NCBI RefSeq assembly: GCF_003386205.1
Contig: NZ_QRDY01000016.1
Location: 1-64,000 of the forward strand
Direction of reading: 5' to 3'
Source: Cohnella lupini
GTDB taxonomy: Bacteria; Bacillota; Bacilli; Paenibacillales; Paenibacillaceae
DNA length: 64,000 nucleotides
Shown piece by piece: positions 53,341-60,657 of the stretch (the stretch's first letter is position 1; every line of letters begins with the position of its first letter). Below the pieces are notes generated by a model. That model worked only from the letters and a program-made list of their open reading frames with translations, searched no databases and was not told the DNA's origin. Position numbers and translations under genes: made by a program.

Positions 53341-53898
53341 ATGAGCAAGATCGCCATCATTATCGGAAGCACGCGACCGGGTCGCAAAGCCGCGGACGTC
53401 GCCCATTGGGTCTATCAAATTGCCGCCAAGCGCAGCGATGCCGAGTTCGAGCTGGTCGATATCGCGGATTACAATCTGCCTCTGTACGACGAGCCGATTC
53501 CGCCGGCCATGGGGACTTACAAGCACGAGCATACGATTGTATGGTCCGAAAAAATTCAGAGCTTCGACGGATACGTATTCGTAACTCCGGAATATAATCA
53601 CTCCACTTCTGCCGTGCTCAAGAACGCCATCGATTTCTTATATCGCGAGTGGAACGACAAAGCGGTCGGATTCGTCAGTTACGGCAGCGCGGGCGGTACG
53701 CGGGCGGTCGAGCATCTTCGCCAGATCGCCGGAGAACTCAAGCTAGCGGACGTCCAAGCCCAAGTCTCCTTATCGTTGTTCAACGATTTCGAGAACTTCT
53801 CCGTCCTGAAGCCCGACCCTAAACAAGAAGCCTCGGTCGGCAATATGCTGAACCAAGTCGTCGCGTGGAGCGGAGCTTTGAAATCCCTGCGGAAATAA
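53341..53898 (+). CDS. NADPH-dependent FMN reductase
   Basis: A 185-residue flavodoxin-like protein. IIIGSTRPGRKAADVAHWVY binds FMN phosphate, and FVTPEYNHSTSAVLKNAIDF is the family signature. GGGGGAA lies 8 bp upstream of ATG 53341; an in-frame ATG at 53326 precedes that site. It is an azoreductase/chromate-reductase type enzyme reducing FMN, quinones or azo compounds. Stand-alone gene with its own terminator. Confidence 0.9.
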   Translation: MSKIAIIIGSTRPGRKAADVAHWVYQIAAKRSDAEFELVDIADYNLPLYDEPIPPAMGTYKHEHTIVWSEKIQSFDGYVFVTPEYNHSTSAVLKNAIDFLYREWNDKAVGFVSYGSAGGTRAVEHLRQIAGELKLADVQAQVSLSLFNDFENFSVLKPDPKQEASVGNMLNQVVAWSGALKSLRK

Positions 53899-53920
53899 GT
53901 CAATTCGGTCCACGCAAAGA

Positions 53921-53957
53921 GCCGGGTCTCCCCCTTAGAGAGAACCCGGCATTTTTT
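53921..53957 (+). terminator. terminator after the FMN reductase gene
   Basis: GCCGGGT pairs with ACCCGGC, followed by ATTTTTT. Confidence 0.8.
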
Positions 53958-53996
53958 ATGCGCTCGCTTCGTTCGATATCCGTCACCCGGTGAAGC

Positions 53997-54506
53997 TTAA
54001 ACATTCTTCGCGAACAATTTCACTTTTTCATCGGTATCCGCATAAGGAATTACGCCTTCGAATGTCAATCCGAGCTTGCCCAGCAGCTTGGCGGATGCAT
54101 GATTATCTTCGGACGTAATCGCCGCAATGCGCTTGAACCCCAGCACGGATTCCGCATAATCCATCACGGCCGAAGCCGCCTCGTACGCGTACCCTTTTCC
54201 CCAGAACCTAGGAAGAAATGCAAATCCGACATCCACGTCCTCCAAGAAATCCCGTTTGATCAGCCCGCAAATACCGATCGGAACGGCGCCGTCCTTCAAC
54301 TCCGTCAAATAAAAACCGAACCCTAATCGGGAATACATACTTACCGGTCCATTCAAAATGTACTTCCCCGCGTCTTCGAGCGTTCTTACGCCTCTATCGC
54401 CGATGTTCTGAATCCACGACGGGTCGTTTAAGAGCTCCAGAATAAATTCCGCATCTTCGACCTGTTGGTAACGAAGAATTAATCTCTCTGTTTCTATTAC
54501 TTTCAT
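53997..54506 (-). CDS. GNAT-family N-acetyltransferase
   Basis: A 169-residue RimJ/RimL-like acetyltransferase. MKVIETERLILRYQQVEDAE opens the fold; VDVGFAFLPRFWGKGYAYEA is the acetyl-CoA-binding motif A and SAKLLGKLGLTFEG is motif B. The start at 54506 has CGAGGT upstream; the longer reading to 54527 is less likely. Acceptor (ribosomal protein, amino acid or drug) unknown. Confidence 0.9.
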   Translation of the reverse strand: MKVIETERLILRYQQVEDAEFILELLNDPSWIQNIGDRGVRTLEDAGKYILNGPVSMYSRLGFGFYLTELKDGAVPIGICGLIKRDFLEDVDVGFAFLPRFWGKGYAYEAASAVMDYAESVLGFKRIAAITSEDNHASAKLLGKLGLTFEGVIPYADTDEKVKLFAKNV

Positions 54507-54565
54507 GGTTTTACCTCGTTTCGACACTAATGAATATATTCGATGAATCTTAGTTTCTTGTATAA

Positions 54566-54946
54566 TTAAAACAATGAAGTAATTACTACAGTTCCAATCA
54601 TCATTAAACTAATTATAGCAATCGTACCACCAAGCAATATGATTCTTCTTTTTTCGGGTTCAACTTTTGTCCTCAAAATTCCACCAACAAAGATTAAAGG
54701 CAAACCGATAAGCCCGAACAAAGGCAAAGATTCAATTAGCTTTATGTGCCAAGTTAAGTCTAATAAATAAAGAATTCTAACAATACCTGCGAAAATGGAA
54801 GAACACGACATTAAAATTACGCCAATGCAAAGTGGAATTGTATATTCTGTCATTTTCCTTGAAAAATATTGTACTAAGAATGCACCCAATCCTATTGTTA
54901 TTAAAAGATATAGCGGCCAAGGTAAAGTATTATAAAAACTCGTCAT
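54566..54946 (-). CDS. small membrane protein of unknown family
   Basis: A 126-residue protein with four hydrophobic helices (LYLLITIGLGAFLVQYF; IPLCIGVILMSCSSIFAGIV; LPLFGLIGLPLIFVGGIL; IILLGGTIAIISLMMIGTVV). The gene is AT-rich relative to its neighbours, which may indicate transfer. I recognise no family. It is upstream of the acetyltransferase on the same strand, 59 bp apart. No strong ribosome site was identified. The stretch 54947-55161 holds only a leader for the ferredoxin gene. Confidence 0.65.
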   Translation of the reverse strand: MTSFYNTLPWPLYLLITIGLGAFLVQYFSRKMTEYTIPLCIGVILMSCSSIFAGIVRILYLLDLTWHIKLIESLPLFGLIGLPLIFVGGILRTKVEPEKRRIILLGGTIAIISLMMIGTVVITSLF

Positions 54947-55161
54947 AAACTATATCCAATCTCATTTTAGTATTAAGCTTTTTAATTGATCGGCACCGTA
55001 AGAAAGACCAGCACCTATACCACGCCCACAACAATTGGCACCCGAATATCTGAAGTTAAGGTTCCAACTCAGTAATAATATTACCACGGACAGCTTAGTT
55101 AGTGGTTTAATATAATTGTGTCAGGTACACAGATAGACTTATTGTACGAGGAGGAAAGCAA

Positions 55162-55485
55162 ATGCCGACGGTTCAAGTAGAAGGAAGAGACGCCATTCAG
55201 GCGATCGAAGGTACGAAGCTGGTCCTGGCGCTGGAGGATAACGGAATCGACATCCTTCACCGCTGCGGCGGAAACGCCAGATGTACGACTTGCGCTGTAG
55301 AGGTACTCTCCGGGGATGCCGGCACGATGGAAGAAGCGGAAGAGACGGTTCTTCGGAACAAGGGAATCGAGGATGCCTCGGTCAGACTATCCTGCCAAAT
55401 TCGGATGCATAACGACTTAACGGTTCGGCTTATTAAAACGGCGACTTCAACGGGTTTGGAGCCGGGTACTCGCCCTCAGGAATAA
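55162..55485 (+). CDS. 2Fe-2S ferredoxin
   Basis: A 107-residue plant-type ferredoxin. Iron ligands C35, C41, C44 (HRCGGNARCTTC) and C78 (LSCQI) follow the CX5CX2C...C arrangement. It likely passes electrons to an oxygenase or dehydrogenase; no partner is adjacent. GAGGAGGAAAG precedes the ATG. It has its own terminator. Confidence 0.9.
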   Translation: MPTVQVEGRDAIQAIEGTKLVLALEDNGIDILHRCGGNARCTTCAVEVLSGDAGTMEEAEETVLRNKGIEDASVRLSCQIRMHNDLTVRLIKTATSTGLEPGTRPQE

Positions 55486-55501
55486 TCAAATCCATACACG
55501 G

Positions 55502-55552
55502 CAAAGGCCAAGACACCCGCAATGTAAGAAGGCGGTCCTTGGCCTTTTTTTC
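55502..55552 (+). terminator. terminator after the ferredoxin gene
   Basis: AAAGGCCAAG pairs with CTTGGCCTTT, followed by TTTTTC. Confidence 0.88.
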
Positions 55553-55579
55553 ATCTTATATGTAAAATACTATTTACTT

Positions 55580-55617
55580 AATGTATGTTATAAGTTACAT
55601 TATGTACATCATACATT
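55580..55617. promoter_or_regulatory. candidate operator of the XRE/MDR operon
   Basis: AATGTATG (55580-55587) and CATACATT (55610-55617) are perfect inverted arms 22 bp apart, with an internal ACATTATGT. It sits in the leader of the operon whose second gene encodes an XRE regulator. Inference from symmetry and position. Confidence 0.4.
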
Positions 55618-55651
55618 ACTCTAACGTTTAATCTAAATGGAGGAATACAGA

Positions 55652-56098
55652 ATGTCCTATCAAGAAAAGAAGAATATCGTATCTTTAACCGGCACCCTAC
55701 TAATCTTTGGACTTTATTGTTTGTACGTCTTTCGGAAGTACTCTTTGGACGGTCTGGATTCGACGGATACCCTCAGCTTCTGGGGGGCGTTCATTTTAAT
55801 CTTGATCCCGGTGTCGATCGTGGCGAAAATCGTCATTACGATCGTATTCAACATCGTCTATAGAATAACTACGAAAGAGGCAGAGCCTGCTTTCTCCGAT
55901 GAGAGAGACAAATTAATCGAATTAAAATCCACCAAGAACTCCCATTACGCGTTCACTCTCGGCTTTCTTCTGGCTATGGGATCTTTGGTGCTGGAGATGC
56001 CGCATTCCGCGATGTTCATCATTCTTATTTCAGCGGGACTCCTGTCTGAGATGGTCGGAGTGTTCACGCAGCTCTTCCTTTATCGGAGAGGAGTCTAA
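55652..56098 (+). CDS. membrane protein upstream of an XRE regulator
   Basis: About 148 residues with four hydrophobic helices. ATG 55652 has GGAGG 9 bp upstream; the in-frame ATG at 55637 overlaps that site. The gene ends one base before the XRE gene, so the pair is co-translated. Small membrane proteins paired with YgzD/YozG-like XRE regulators are common in Firmicutes; the loop with FSDERDKLIELKSTKNSH is typical of that group. Function unknown. Confidence 0.78.
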   Translation: MSYQEKKNIVSLTGTLLIFGLYCLYVFRKYSLDGLDSTDTLSFWGAFILILIPVSIVAKIVITIVFNIVYRITTKEAEPAFSDERDKLIELKSTKNSHYAFTLGFLLAMGSLVLEMPHSAMFIILISAGLLSEMVGVFTQLFLYRRGV

Positions 56099-56099
56099 G

Positions 56100-56327
56100 A
56101 TGGGCAAGCTTCCGATCGGCAACCACATCCGGAAATTACGATTTAACCATGATGAAATGACGCAACAACAATTGGCTGAGAAAGCGGGCGTGACGCGGCA
56201 AACCATCGTAGCCCTCGAACAAGGCAAATACTCTCCTTCTTTGGAATTGGCATTCCGTATTGCTCTCGTCTTCGCCTCTCCGTTGGAAGAAGTTTTCTTT
56301 ATTGAAAATAAGGAGGAGTTTATATAA
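56100..56327 (+). CDS. XRE-family transcriptional regulator
   Basis: A 75-residue single helix-turn-helix protein: IGNHIRKLRFNHDEMTQQQL, then AEKAGVTRQTIVALEQGKYS and PSLELAFRIALVFASPLEEV. It closely resembles the YgzD-type regulators. It is sandwiched between a membrane protein and an MDR oxidoreductase. Its 3' end contains AAGGAGGAG, the ribosome site of the next gene, and its stop overlaps that gene's first codon. Confidence 0.92.
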   Translation: MGKLPIGNHIRKLRFNHDEMTQQQLAEKAGVTRQTIVALEQGKYSPSLELAFRIALVFASPLEEVFFIENKEEFI

Positions 56328-57298
56328 AAGCGATAGCGCGCGTGCAATACGGAACGCCGGACGTTCTCCAATTCGAAGAGGTAGCAATGCCCGCTCCCAA
56401 GGACAACGAAGTGCGGATCAAAATATACGCAGGAGTCGTAACTCCATCGGACTGCGCCTTTCGCAAAGCAGATCCTTTTATGATCAGGCTAATCTACGGT
56501 CTAACGAAGCCTAAGAACGTCAAGCAAGGCGTGGAGTTTGCCGGGGAGATCGACGAGATCGGCCACGACGTCACGCTATTTAAGAAGGGTGATCAGGTCT
56601 ACGGAATGAGTCCGAATAGCTTTGGCGCTCATGCCGAATATCTATGTCTGCCGGAACATAAAGTCTTATTCTTAAAGCCGACTAACGCGTCTTACGAAGA
56701 AGCCGCCGCCGTCTGCGATGGAGCAACGACAGCTTTAACGTTCTTGAGGGATAAAGCGAATATCCGGAGCGGACAAAAGGTTCTTATTAATGGCGCCTCG
56801 GGGTCGGTCGGCGCTTACGCGGTACAGCTTGCCAAATATTACGGAGCGGAAGTTACCGGAGTATGCAGTTCGGTGAACGTAGAATTGGTAAAGTCGCTGG
56901 GTGCCGATCACATCATCGACTATACGCATCAGGATTTTACCAAGAGCGATCTAACCTATGATGTTATCTTCGACGCGATAGGCAAAAGTTCGTTTTCGCG
57001 GTGTAAGAGCTCGTTAAAACAAACAGGGATCTATCTGTCGACCGTTCCTAAATTGGGAACCCTGCTGCGCATGGCATGGTCTTCGAAGTTCGGCGGACGA
57101 AAAGCCATCTTCACGGCCGCGGGCTTGCAGCAGAGCAAAGAGAACTTGGCTTTCTTGAAAGAACTCTTCGAGGCGGGAAAGCTTAAGGCAATCATCGATA
57201 GGCGCTATCCTTTGGAACAGACCGCCGAAGCTCATAGGTACGTGGAAACGGGGCGGAAAAAGGGGAACGTGGTTATAACTGTGGGACATCGATCTTGA
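56324..57298 (+). CDS. MDR-family NAD(P)-dependent oxidoreductase, apparent AUA start
   Basis: About 324 residues of zinc-independent medium-chain dehydrogenase/quinone reductase type. The cofactor motif is LINGASGSVGAYAVQLAKYY, with GVEFAGEIDEIGHDV and VCDGATTALTFLRDK before it. Homologues begin MKAI-R-x-x-YG; here that sequence is read from ATA (56324), placed 7 bp after AGGAGG, giving (M)KAIARVQYGTPD. The next standard start, GTG 56342, is 25 bp from the site and would remove six conserved residues. Either an AUA start is used or a start codon has mutated. It overlaps the XRE gene. Confidence 0.85.
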   Translation: MKAIARVQYGTPDVLQFEEVAMPAPKDNEVRIKIYAGVVTPSDCAFRKADPFMIRLIYGLTKPKNVKQGVEFAGEIDEIGHDVTLFKKGDQVYGMSPNSFGAHAEYLCLPEHKVLFLKPTNASYEEAAAVCDGATTALTFLRDKANIRSGQKVLINGASGSVGAYAVQLAKYYGAEVTGVCSSVNVELVKSLGADHIIDYTHQDFTKSDLTYDVIFDAIGKSSFSRCKSSLKQTGIYLSTVPKLGTLLRMAWSSKFGGRKAIFTAAGLQQSKENLAFLKELFEAGKLKAIIDRRYPLEQTAEAHRYVETGRKKGNVVITVGHRS

Positions 57299-57311
57299 GC
57301 GAAAAAACCCG

Positions 57312-57357
57312 ACCCTAGAATCGGCACTCTTTAGAGTACACGATCCTAGGGTCTTTT
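57312..57357 (+). terminator. terminator of the XRE/MDR operon
   Basis: GACCCTAG with a nearby ATCG pairs with CGAT and CCTAGGGTC, followed by TTTTTG. From 57358 to about 57670 no gene is supported; two similar short stretches (GCGTCAAAAT and GCGTCTCAAAAT, each followed by ATTGAAAGT) occur near 57463 and 57583. Confidence 0.75.
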
Positions 57358-57681
57358 TGATGGATTATGGAAGTATTGGGTCAGTGACTGCGATCTAGTG
57401 GGGTACCAATGGTAATGAATCAAGGTAAGTAAGATGCTAATCATCCTTATTCCAGCTAATGCGTCAAAATGGATTGAAAGTAGGATGGAGAACATCACTA
57501 TAGATCGAATTTCTGAAAAGAATAGTACAAAAGTAGAACCATAATAATGATTAACATCTTTATTCGTCATACATTTGGTAACGCGTCTCAAAATACATTG
57601 AAAGTCATCGCTATTGGAAATGAAAGACCTAAACTAAGACCATTTTCCTCTTACCCATCATCGAAATAGCGATTCCCCTGT

Positions 57682-57710
57682 AACGCCAACCTAGGCGTTC
57701 GCATACAATA
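57682..57710 (+). promoter_or_regulatory. candidate sigma-K-type sporulation promoter
   Basis: GCATACAATA (57701-57710) matches the sigma-K -10 form gCATAnnnTA, with AAC about 16 bp upstream (57682-57684). No sigma-A promoter was seen. The leader also contains a CCCC-TGTAACG/CGTTAC-GGGG stem (57674-57733). Confidence 0.45.
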
Positions 57711-57744
57711 CCCCATCTTCGAACGTTACGGGGGGTCTTCTAAC

Positions 57745-58074
57745 ATGAGCTCGTCAATTACGGCAAACGAACAGCTGACGCCGATCTACAAGTGCGATAA
57801 CCAACACCATGAGACGTTGAAGTCCATCAAAGACCATGTTCATCACTTATGCTCTCACCATGCTAATCGATGGGTCAAAGTAGAGACGATGGACGGCGAC
57901 GTCTTCGAGGGACACATCGTTCACTGCGACAGAGGAATCGTATACTTGTCCCTGTCGAACGAGGGTTATGCTCGCGGTTTCTTCCCAGGCCCGTATCCGG
58001 GTCCCGTTAACCCTTATAACAACTTCGTGCTTCCGCTCGTTCTTTTTAACCTACTGGCTATTTCCTTGATCTGA
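57745..58074 (+). CDS. small protein of unknown function, probably sporulation-linked
   Basis: A 109-residue protein. The middle (WVKVETMDGDVFEGHIVHCDRG) resembles a small beta-barrel of Sm-like type. The end is Pro/Gly-rich (FFPGPYPGPVNPY), then a hydrophobic tail (FVLPLVLFNLLAISLI). His-rich near residues 35-40. The ribosome site is GGGGGGTC. It lies downstream of a sigma-K-like promoter and upstream of another small Pro-rich protein and, convergently, a SleB hydrolase. A coat or mother-cell role is inferred from context only. Confidence 0.65.
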   Translation: MSSSITANEQLTPIYKCDNQHHETLKSIKDHVHHLCSHHANRWVKVETMDGDVFEGHIVHCDRGIVYLSLSNEGYARGFFPGPYPGPVNPYNNFVLPLVLFNLLAISLI

Positions 58075-58121
58075 TCTAAGAACAAGATCGTAACAACACG
58101 ACTACCTAAGGAGTGATCCTA

Positions 58122-58418
58122 TTGGCCTTTACGCCTCCTTTCGGACAGCAAGGCGGGCTTGAGCCCCCTACTTCGCCGCCGCCTCAATTCGTTCCCCAAC
58201 AACCGCTAGCTTCGGCGCAGGCGCTTGCCATCGATCCGGGAGCCATCTCCCGCTGCCTGTTCCGCAATACGTACATTTGGCCGCAAAACGGCGCCGGCTT
58301 CTGGTTCTACCCCGTTTTCGTCGGTCGTACGTCCATATCCGGCTTTCGGTGGAACGGCTTCTTCTGGATGTTCTCCGGCTTCGATCTTCAACGTATCGAT
58401 TCGTTCACTTGCTTCTAA
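58122..58418 (+). CDS. small Pro/Trp-rich protein of unknown function
   Basis: About 98 residues, starting at TTG 58122 with AAGGAG 8 bp upstream; the GTG at 58113 overlaps that site. The N-terminal half is Pro/Gln-rich (FTPPFGQQGGLEPPTSPPPQ), the C-terminal half aromatic (NTYIWPQNGAGFWFYPVFVG; FRWNGFFWMFSGF). It is 47 bp after the preceding small gene, so probably one operon. It resembles small proteins seen in Paenibacillaceae, but I cannot give it a family name. Function unknown. Confidence 0.7.
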   Translation: MAFTPPFGQQGGLEPPTSPPPQFVPQQPLASAQALAIDPGAISRCLFRNTYIWPQNGAGFWFYPVFVGRTSISGFRWNGFFWMFSGFDLQRIDSFTCF

Positions 58419-58442
58419 TGCCTCTAATTCCGTTATAGACCA

Positions 58443-58491
58443 AAAGAACCGTTGAGCTCCTGCCGATTACGGCGGGGGCTCAACGGTTCTT
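58443..58491. terminator. strong terminator between convergent genes
   Basis: AAGAACCGTTGAGC pairs with GCTCAACGGTTCTT, with an inner CCTGCCG/CGGCGGG stem. Confidence 0.88.
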
Positions 58492-58537
58492 CGGTTTAAC
58501 TTAACAATCACCAATTACATATTTACATCGTCCGCGA

Positions 58538-59545
58538 CTACTTCGCGAAACGATGAGAGCCTATCGTGCCGACCGTCGAAAGGCCGGACCAGAAGTCGCC
58601 TTTGGTCACTCTCGGATTGTAGAAGTAGACGGCGCCTTCCACGTTGTTCTTGCCGTTCAAGGCGTCCTTGGCGGCGCGAAGCGCGGTTGCCTTCGGTACG
58701 CTTCTATCCAACAACCCGTTATGGGCCGGCGGAAATTGCTTTCCGGAGTAGATTACGTCACGGATCGTCTTCGGAAACCGCGAGTCCTTCACCCGGTTTA
58801 GAATGACGTTCGCCACCGCTAACTGGCTTTCATAGGACTCATCCCCGACCTCGACTTGCGTAATCTTGGCCAGCAATAGCCGATCTTCTTCCGTGAAGGG
58901 CTTCGCCTCGCGGTCGAATAGGGTAGGAATCACTACGCGAAGCTTCGTTCCCACTTCGATGCTGTCCTTAGCCTTCAGGCCATTACGCTTTAACAGCTCG
59001 TCGTTGCTGCTACCCATCTGCTTGACGATCTCGGTCAAGCCGAATTGCTCCGTCACGACGGCGCGAGGCACCGATTCAAGCCCGGCAACCCGCTCCTCCT
59101 CGTTCCAGTTCACCCTCGCATGCAACAACTCCGCGGCATCGCGCAACGGAATATACATCCGGCCTTCCTCCACGAATGGAGCATCGTCCATAACATAGCG
59201 CGTACCGTTAAAGTAGACGACCGGTACCCCGTTGCCTAATATAATTCGATCTCCATATGCGGTATTAATCGTCGTTTCTTCGCTATTGTTATTCCAATCG
59301 ACTTGCGCCCCGAACATCCTGGATAACAGCGCGACGGGCAAATACAGCCTTCCCGACGTTACTATCACCGGATCCTTTAACTTTACGTCTTTCCCGTCCA
59401 ACGTGACGGTAATAGGCTTCGTTGCAGCCGGCTTTTCCTGGGCGGTTATTGCGCTAAGCGGCATCGTTGCCAATAAGAGCAGAGCCAAGATCGCAACGAG
59501 AATTGGCTTGCTAATCTGCTTGTTCTTCTTCTTTTCCAGAGTCAA
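58538..59545 (-). CDS. SleB/CwlJ-type cell-wall hydrolase with copper-amine-oxidase-like stalk domain
   Basis: A 335-residue exported protein. Signal peptide in residues 1-35 (ILVAILALLLLATMPLSAIT). Residues about 40-160 are a copper-amine-oxidase N-terminal-like stalk (LYLPVALLSRMFGAQVDWNN; MYIPLRDAAELLHARVNWNE). A LysM-like segment (LLKRNGLKAKDSIEVGTKLR) follows. The C-terminal 120 residues are the Hydrolase_2 domain of SleB/CwlJ: LLAKITQVEVGDESYESQLA with the catalytic Glu, VANVILNRVKDSRFPKTI and FYNPRV. It probably cuts spore cortex or vegetative peptidoglycan. Neighbours suggest a sporulation or germination role. Confidence 0.9.
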   Translation of the reverse strand: MTLEKKKNKQISKPILVAILALLLLATMPLSAITAQEKPAATKPITVTLDGKDVKLKDPVIVTSGRLYLPVALLSRMFGAQVDWNNNSEETTINTAYGDRIILGNGVPVVYFNGTRYVMDDAPFVEEGRMYIPLRDAAELLHARVNWNEEERVAGLESVPRAVVTEQFGLTEIVKQMGSSNDELLKRNGLKAKDSIEVGTKLRVVIPTLFDREAKPFTEEDRLLLAKITQVEVGDESYESQLAVANVILNRVKDSRFPKTIRDVIYSGKQFPPAHNGLLDRSVPKATALRAAKDALNGKNNVEGAVYFYNPRVTKGDFWSGLSTVGTIGSHRFAK

Positions 59546-59746
59546 TCGGACTCCCTTCGATAACCTTCTCTTTTTTTAAGTTATCAAGAAACGGTCCCGG
59601 CTGTAAAGTTTATGAGATATATTTCATTTTCCGCAGACGATATCCGGATCTCAATCGGTGCCGACTTCTTATGTTCACGAGGCTTTCCGACGATATAAAT
59701 AGAGGACAGAAACAGAATTCGTTTTATTAGGAAAGGAATTGAATAG

Positions 59747-60568
59747 ATGAACAACAATGTCAAATCGCTGGAAAGTCTCGTGACGCTCCTGCCTATTATA
59801 CAAGCTGCCGTTCCGGCAGATATGTCTATCGCCGTGTGCGATCGTACCCAATTCATTGCCTATTATCCCGGGGAAAATATCAATCTCGGAATCGGCGTCG
59901 GGCATAAATTGAATCCCGAGGAACCTCTCGTTATAGCCATGACGGAAAATACATTCTTCCGGGGAGATGTTCCGGCCGAGTTCTACGGCTTCGAATTCAC
60001 CGGCACGGCTCTTCCGGTTCACGATGATCAGGGCATCGTCATAGGCGGAGTCGCCGTTCAAATTCGACGGCACAGCGAGCTGATCGAGCTCGCGAACCAG
60101 ATCGTCGTCGCCCTGTCCCAAGCGAACGATAAAATCGTTCAAGCCGTCAGCGGATCCAACGCCATAGCCGATCTTAACCGCCGACTGCTCGTCCTCTCGC
60201 AAGAGGGGGGTCAAAGCGTGGAGAAGACGAATCAAGTGGTGTCGGTTATCAAGAACGTTGCCGATCAATCGAATTTGCTCGGCTTGAACGCTTCGATCGA
60301 AGCGGCGCACGCCGGGGATAAAGGCAGGGGCTTCGGCATCGTAGCCGGAGAGATTCGCAAGCTGTCCCTGGAAACGATCGCATCTACGAAGGATATCCGC
60401 CAAACGCTGCAGGAACTTAAAGAGGTGACGCATCAGATCGGGGAAGCTATTAACCAAGTGGCTTCGATCAGCAAGGAGCAGGCGGTGTCGACGGAGCAAA
60501 TATCGGCCTTTATCAAAGAGATTCAGGAAATGACCGGTCACTTGAATGACTTTGCCCGTAAGCTGTAG
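59747..60568 (+). CDS. soluble methyl-accepting chemotaxis protein
   Basis: A 273-residue protein without signal peptide or membrane helices. The N-terminal 110 residues are a small sensor domain (MSIAVCDRTQFIAYYPGENI). The C terminus is a shortened MCP signalling hairpin with the conserved tip VADQSNLLGLNASIEAAHAG and GRGFGIVAGEIRKLS. HAMP is absent. It resembles soluble receptors such as B. subtilis YfmS, which signal from the cytoplasm to CheA. AGGAAAGG precedes the ATG. Ligand unknown. Confidence 0.9.
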   Translation: MNNNVKSLESLVTLLPIIQAAVPADMSIAVCDRTQFIAYYPGENINLGIGVGHKLNPEEPLVIAMTENTFFRGDVPAEFYGFEFTGTALPVHDDQGIVIGGVAVQIRRHSELIELANQIVVALSQANDKIVQAVSGSNAIADLNRRLLVLSQEGGQSVEKTNQVVSVIKNVADQSNLLGLNASIEAAHAGDKGRGFGIVAGEIRKLSLETIASTKDIRQTLQELKEVTHQIGEAINQVASISKEQAVSTEQISAFIKEIQEMTGHLNDFARKL

Positions 60569-60610
60569 ACACGGAAGCGATGACGAACGCTAAGCTGTCG
60601 GAGGAATACA

Positions 60611-60645
60611 AAGAGCTGTCGAGACTATCTCGACAGCTCTTATCC
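60611..60645. terminator. bidirectional terminator
   Basis: AAGAGCTGTCGAGA pairs with TCTCGACAGCTCTT over 14 bp with a very short loop, between convergent chemoreceptor and peptide-binding genes. Confidence 0.85.
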
Positions 60646-60657
60646 GTTATGCTCTTA

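Noticed and set aside
57346-57591. 81-codon minus-strand frame after the MDR operon
   Set aside because: It runs through the terminator region, has no ribosome site and no recognisable family.
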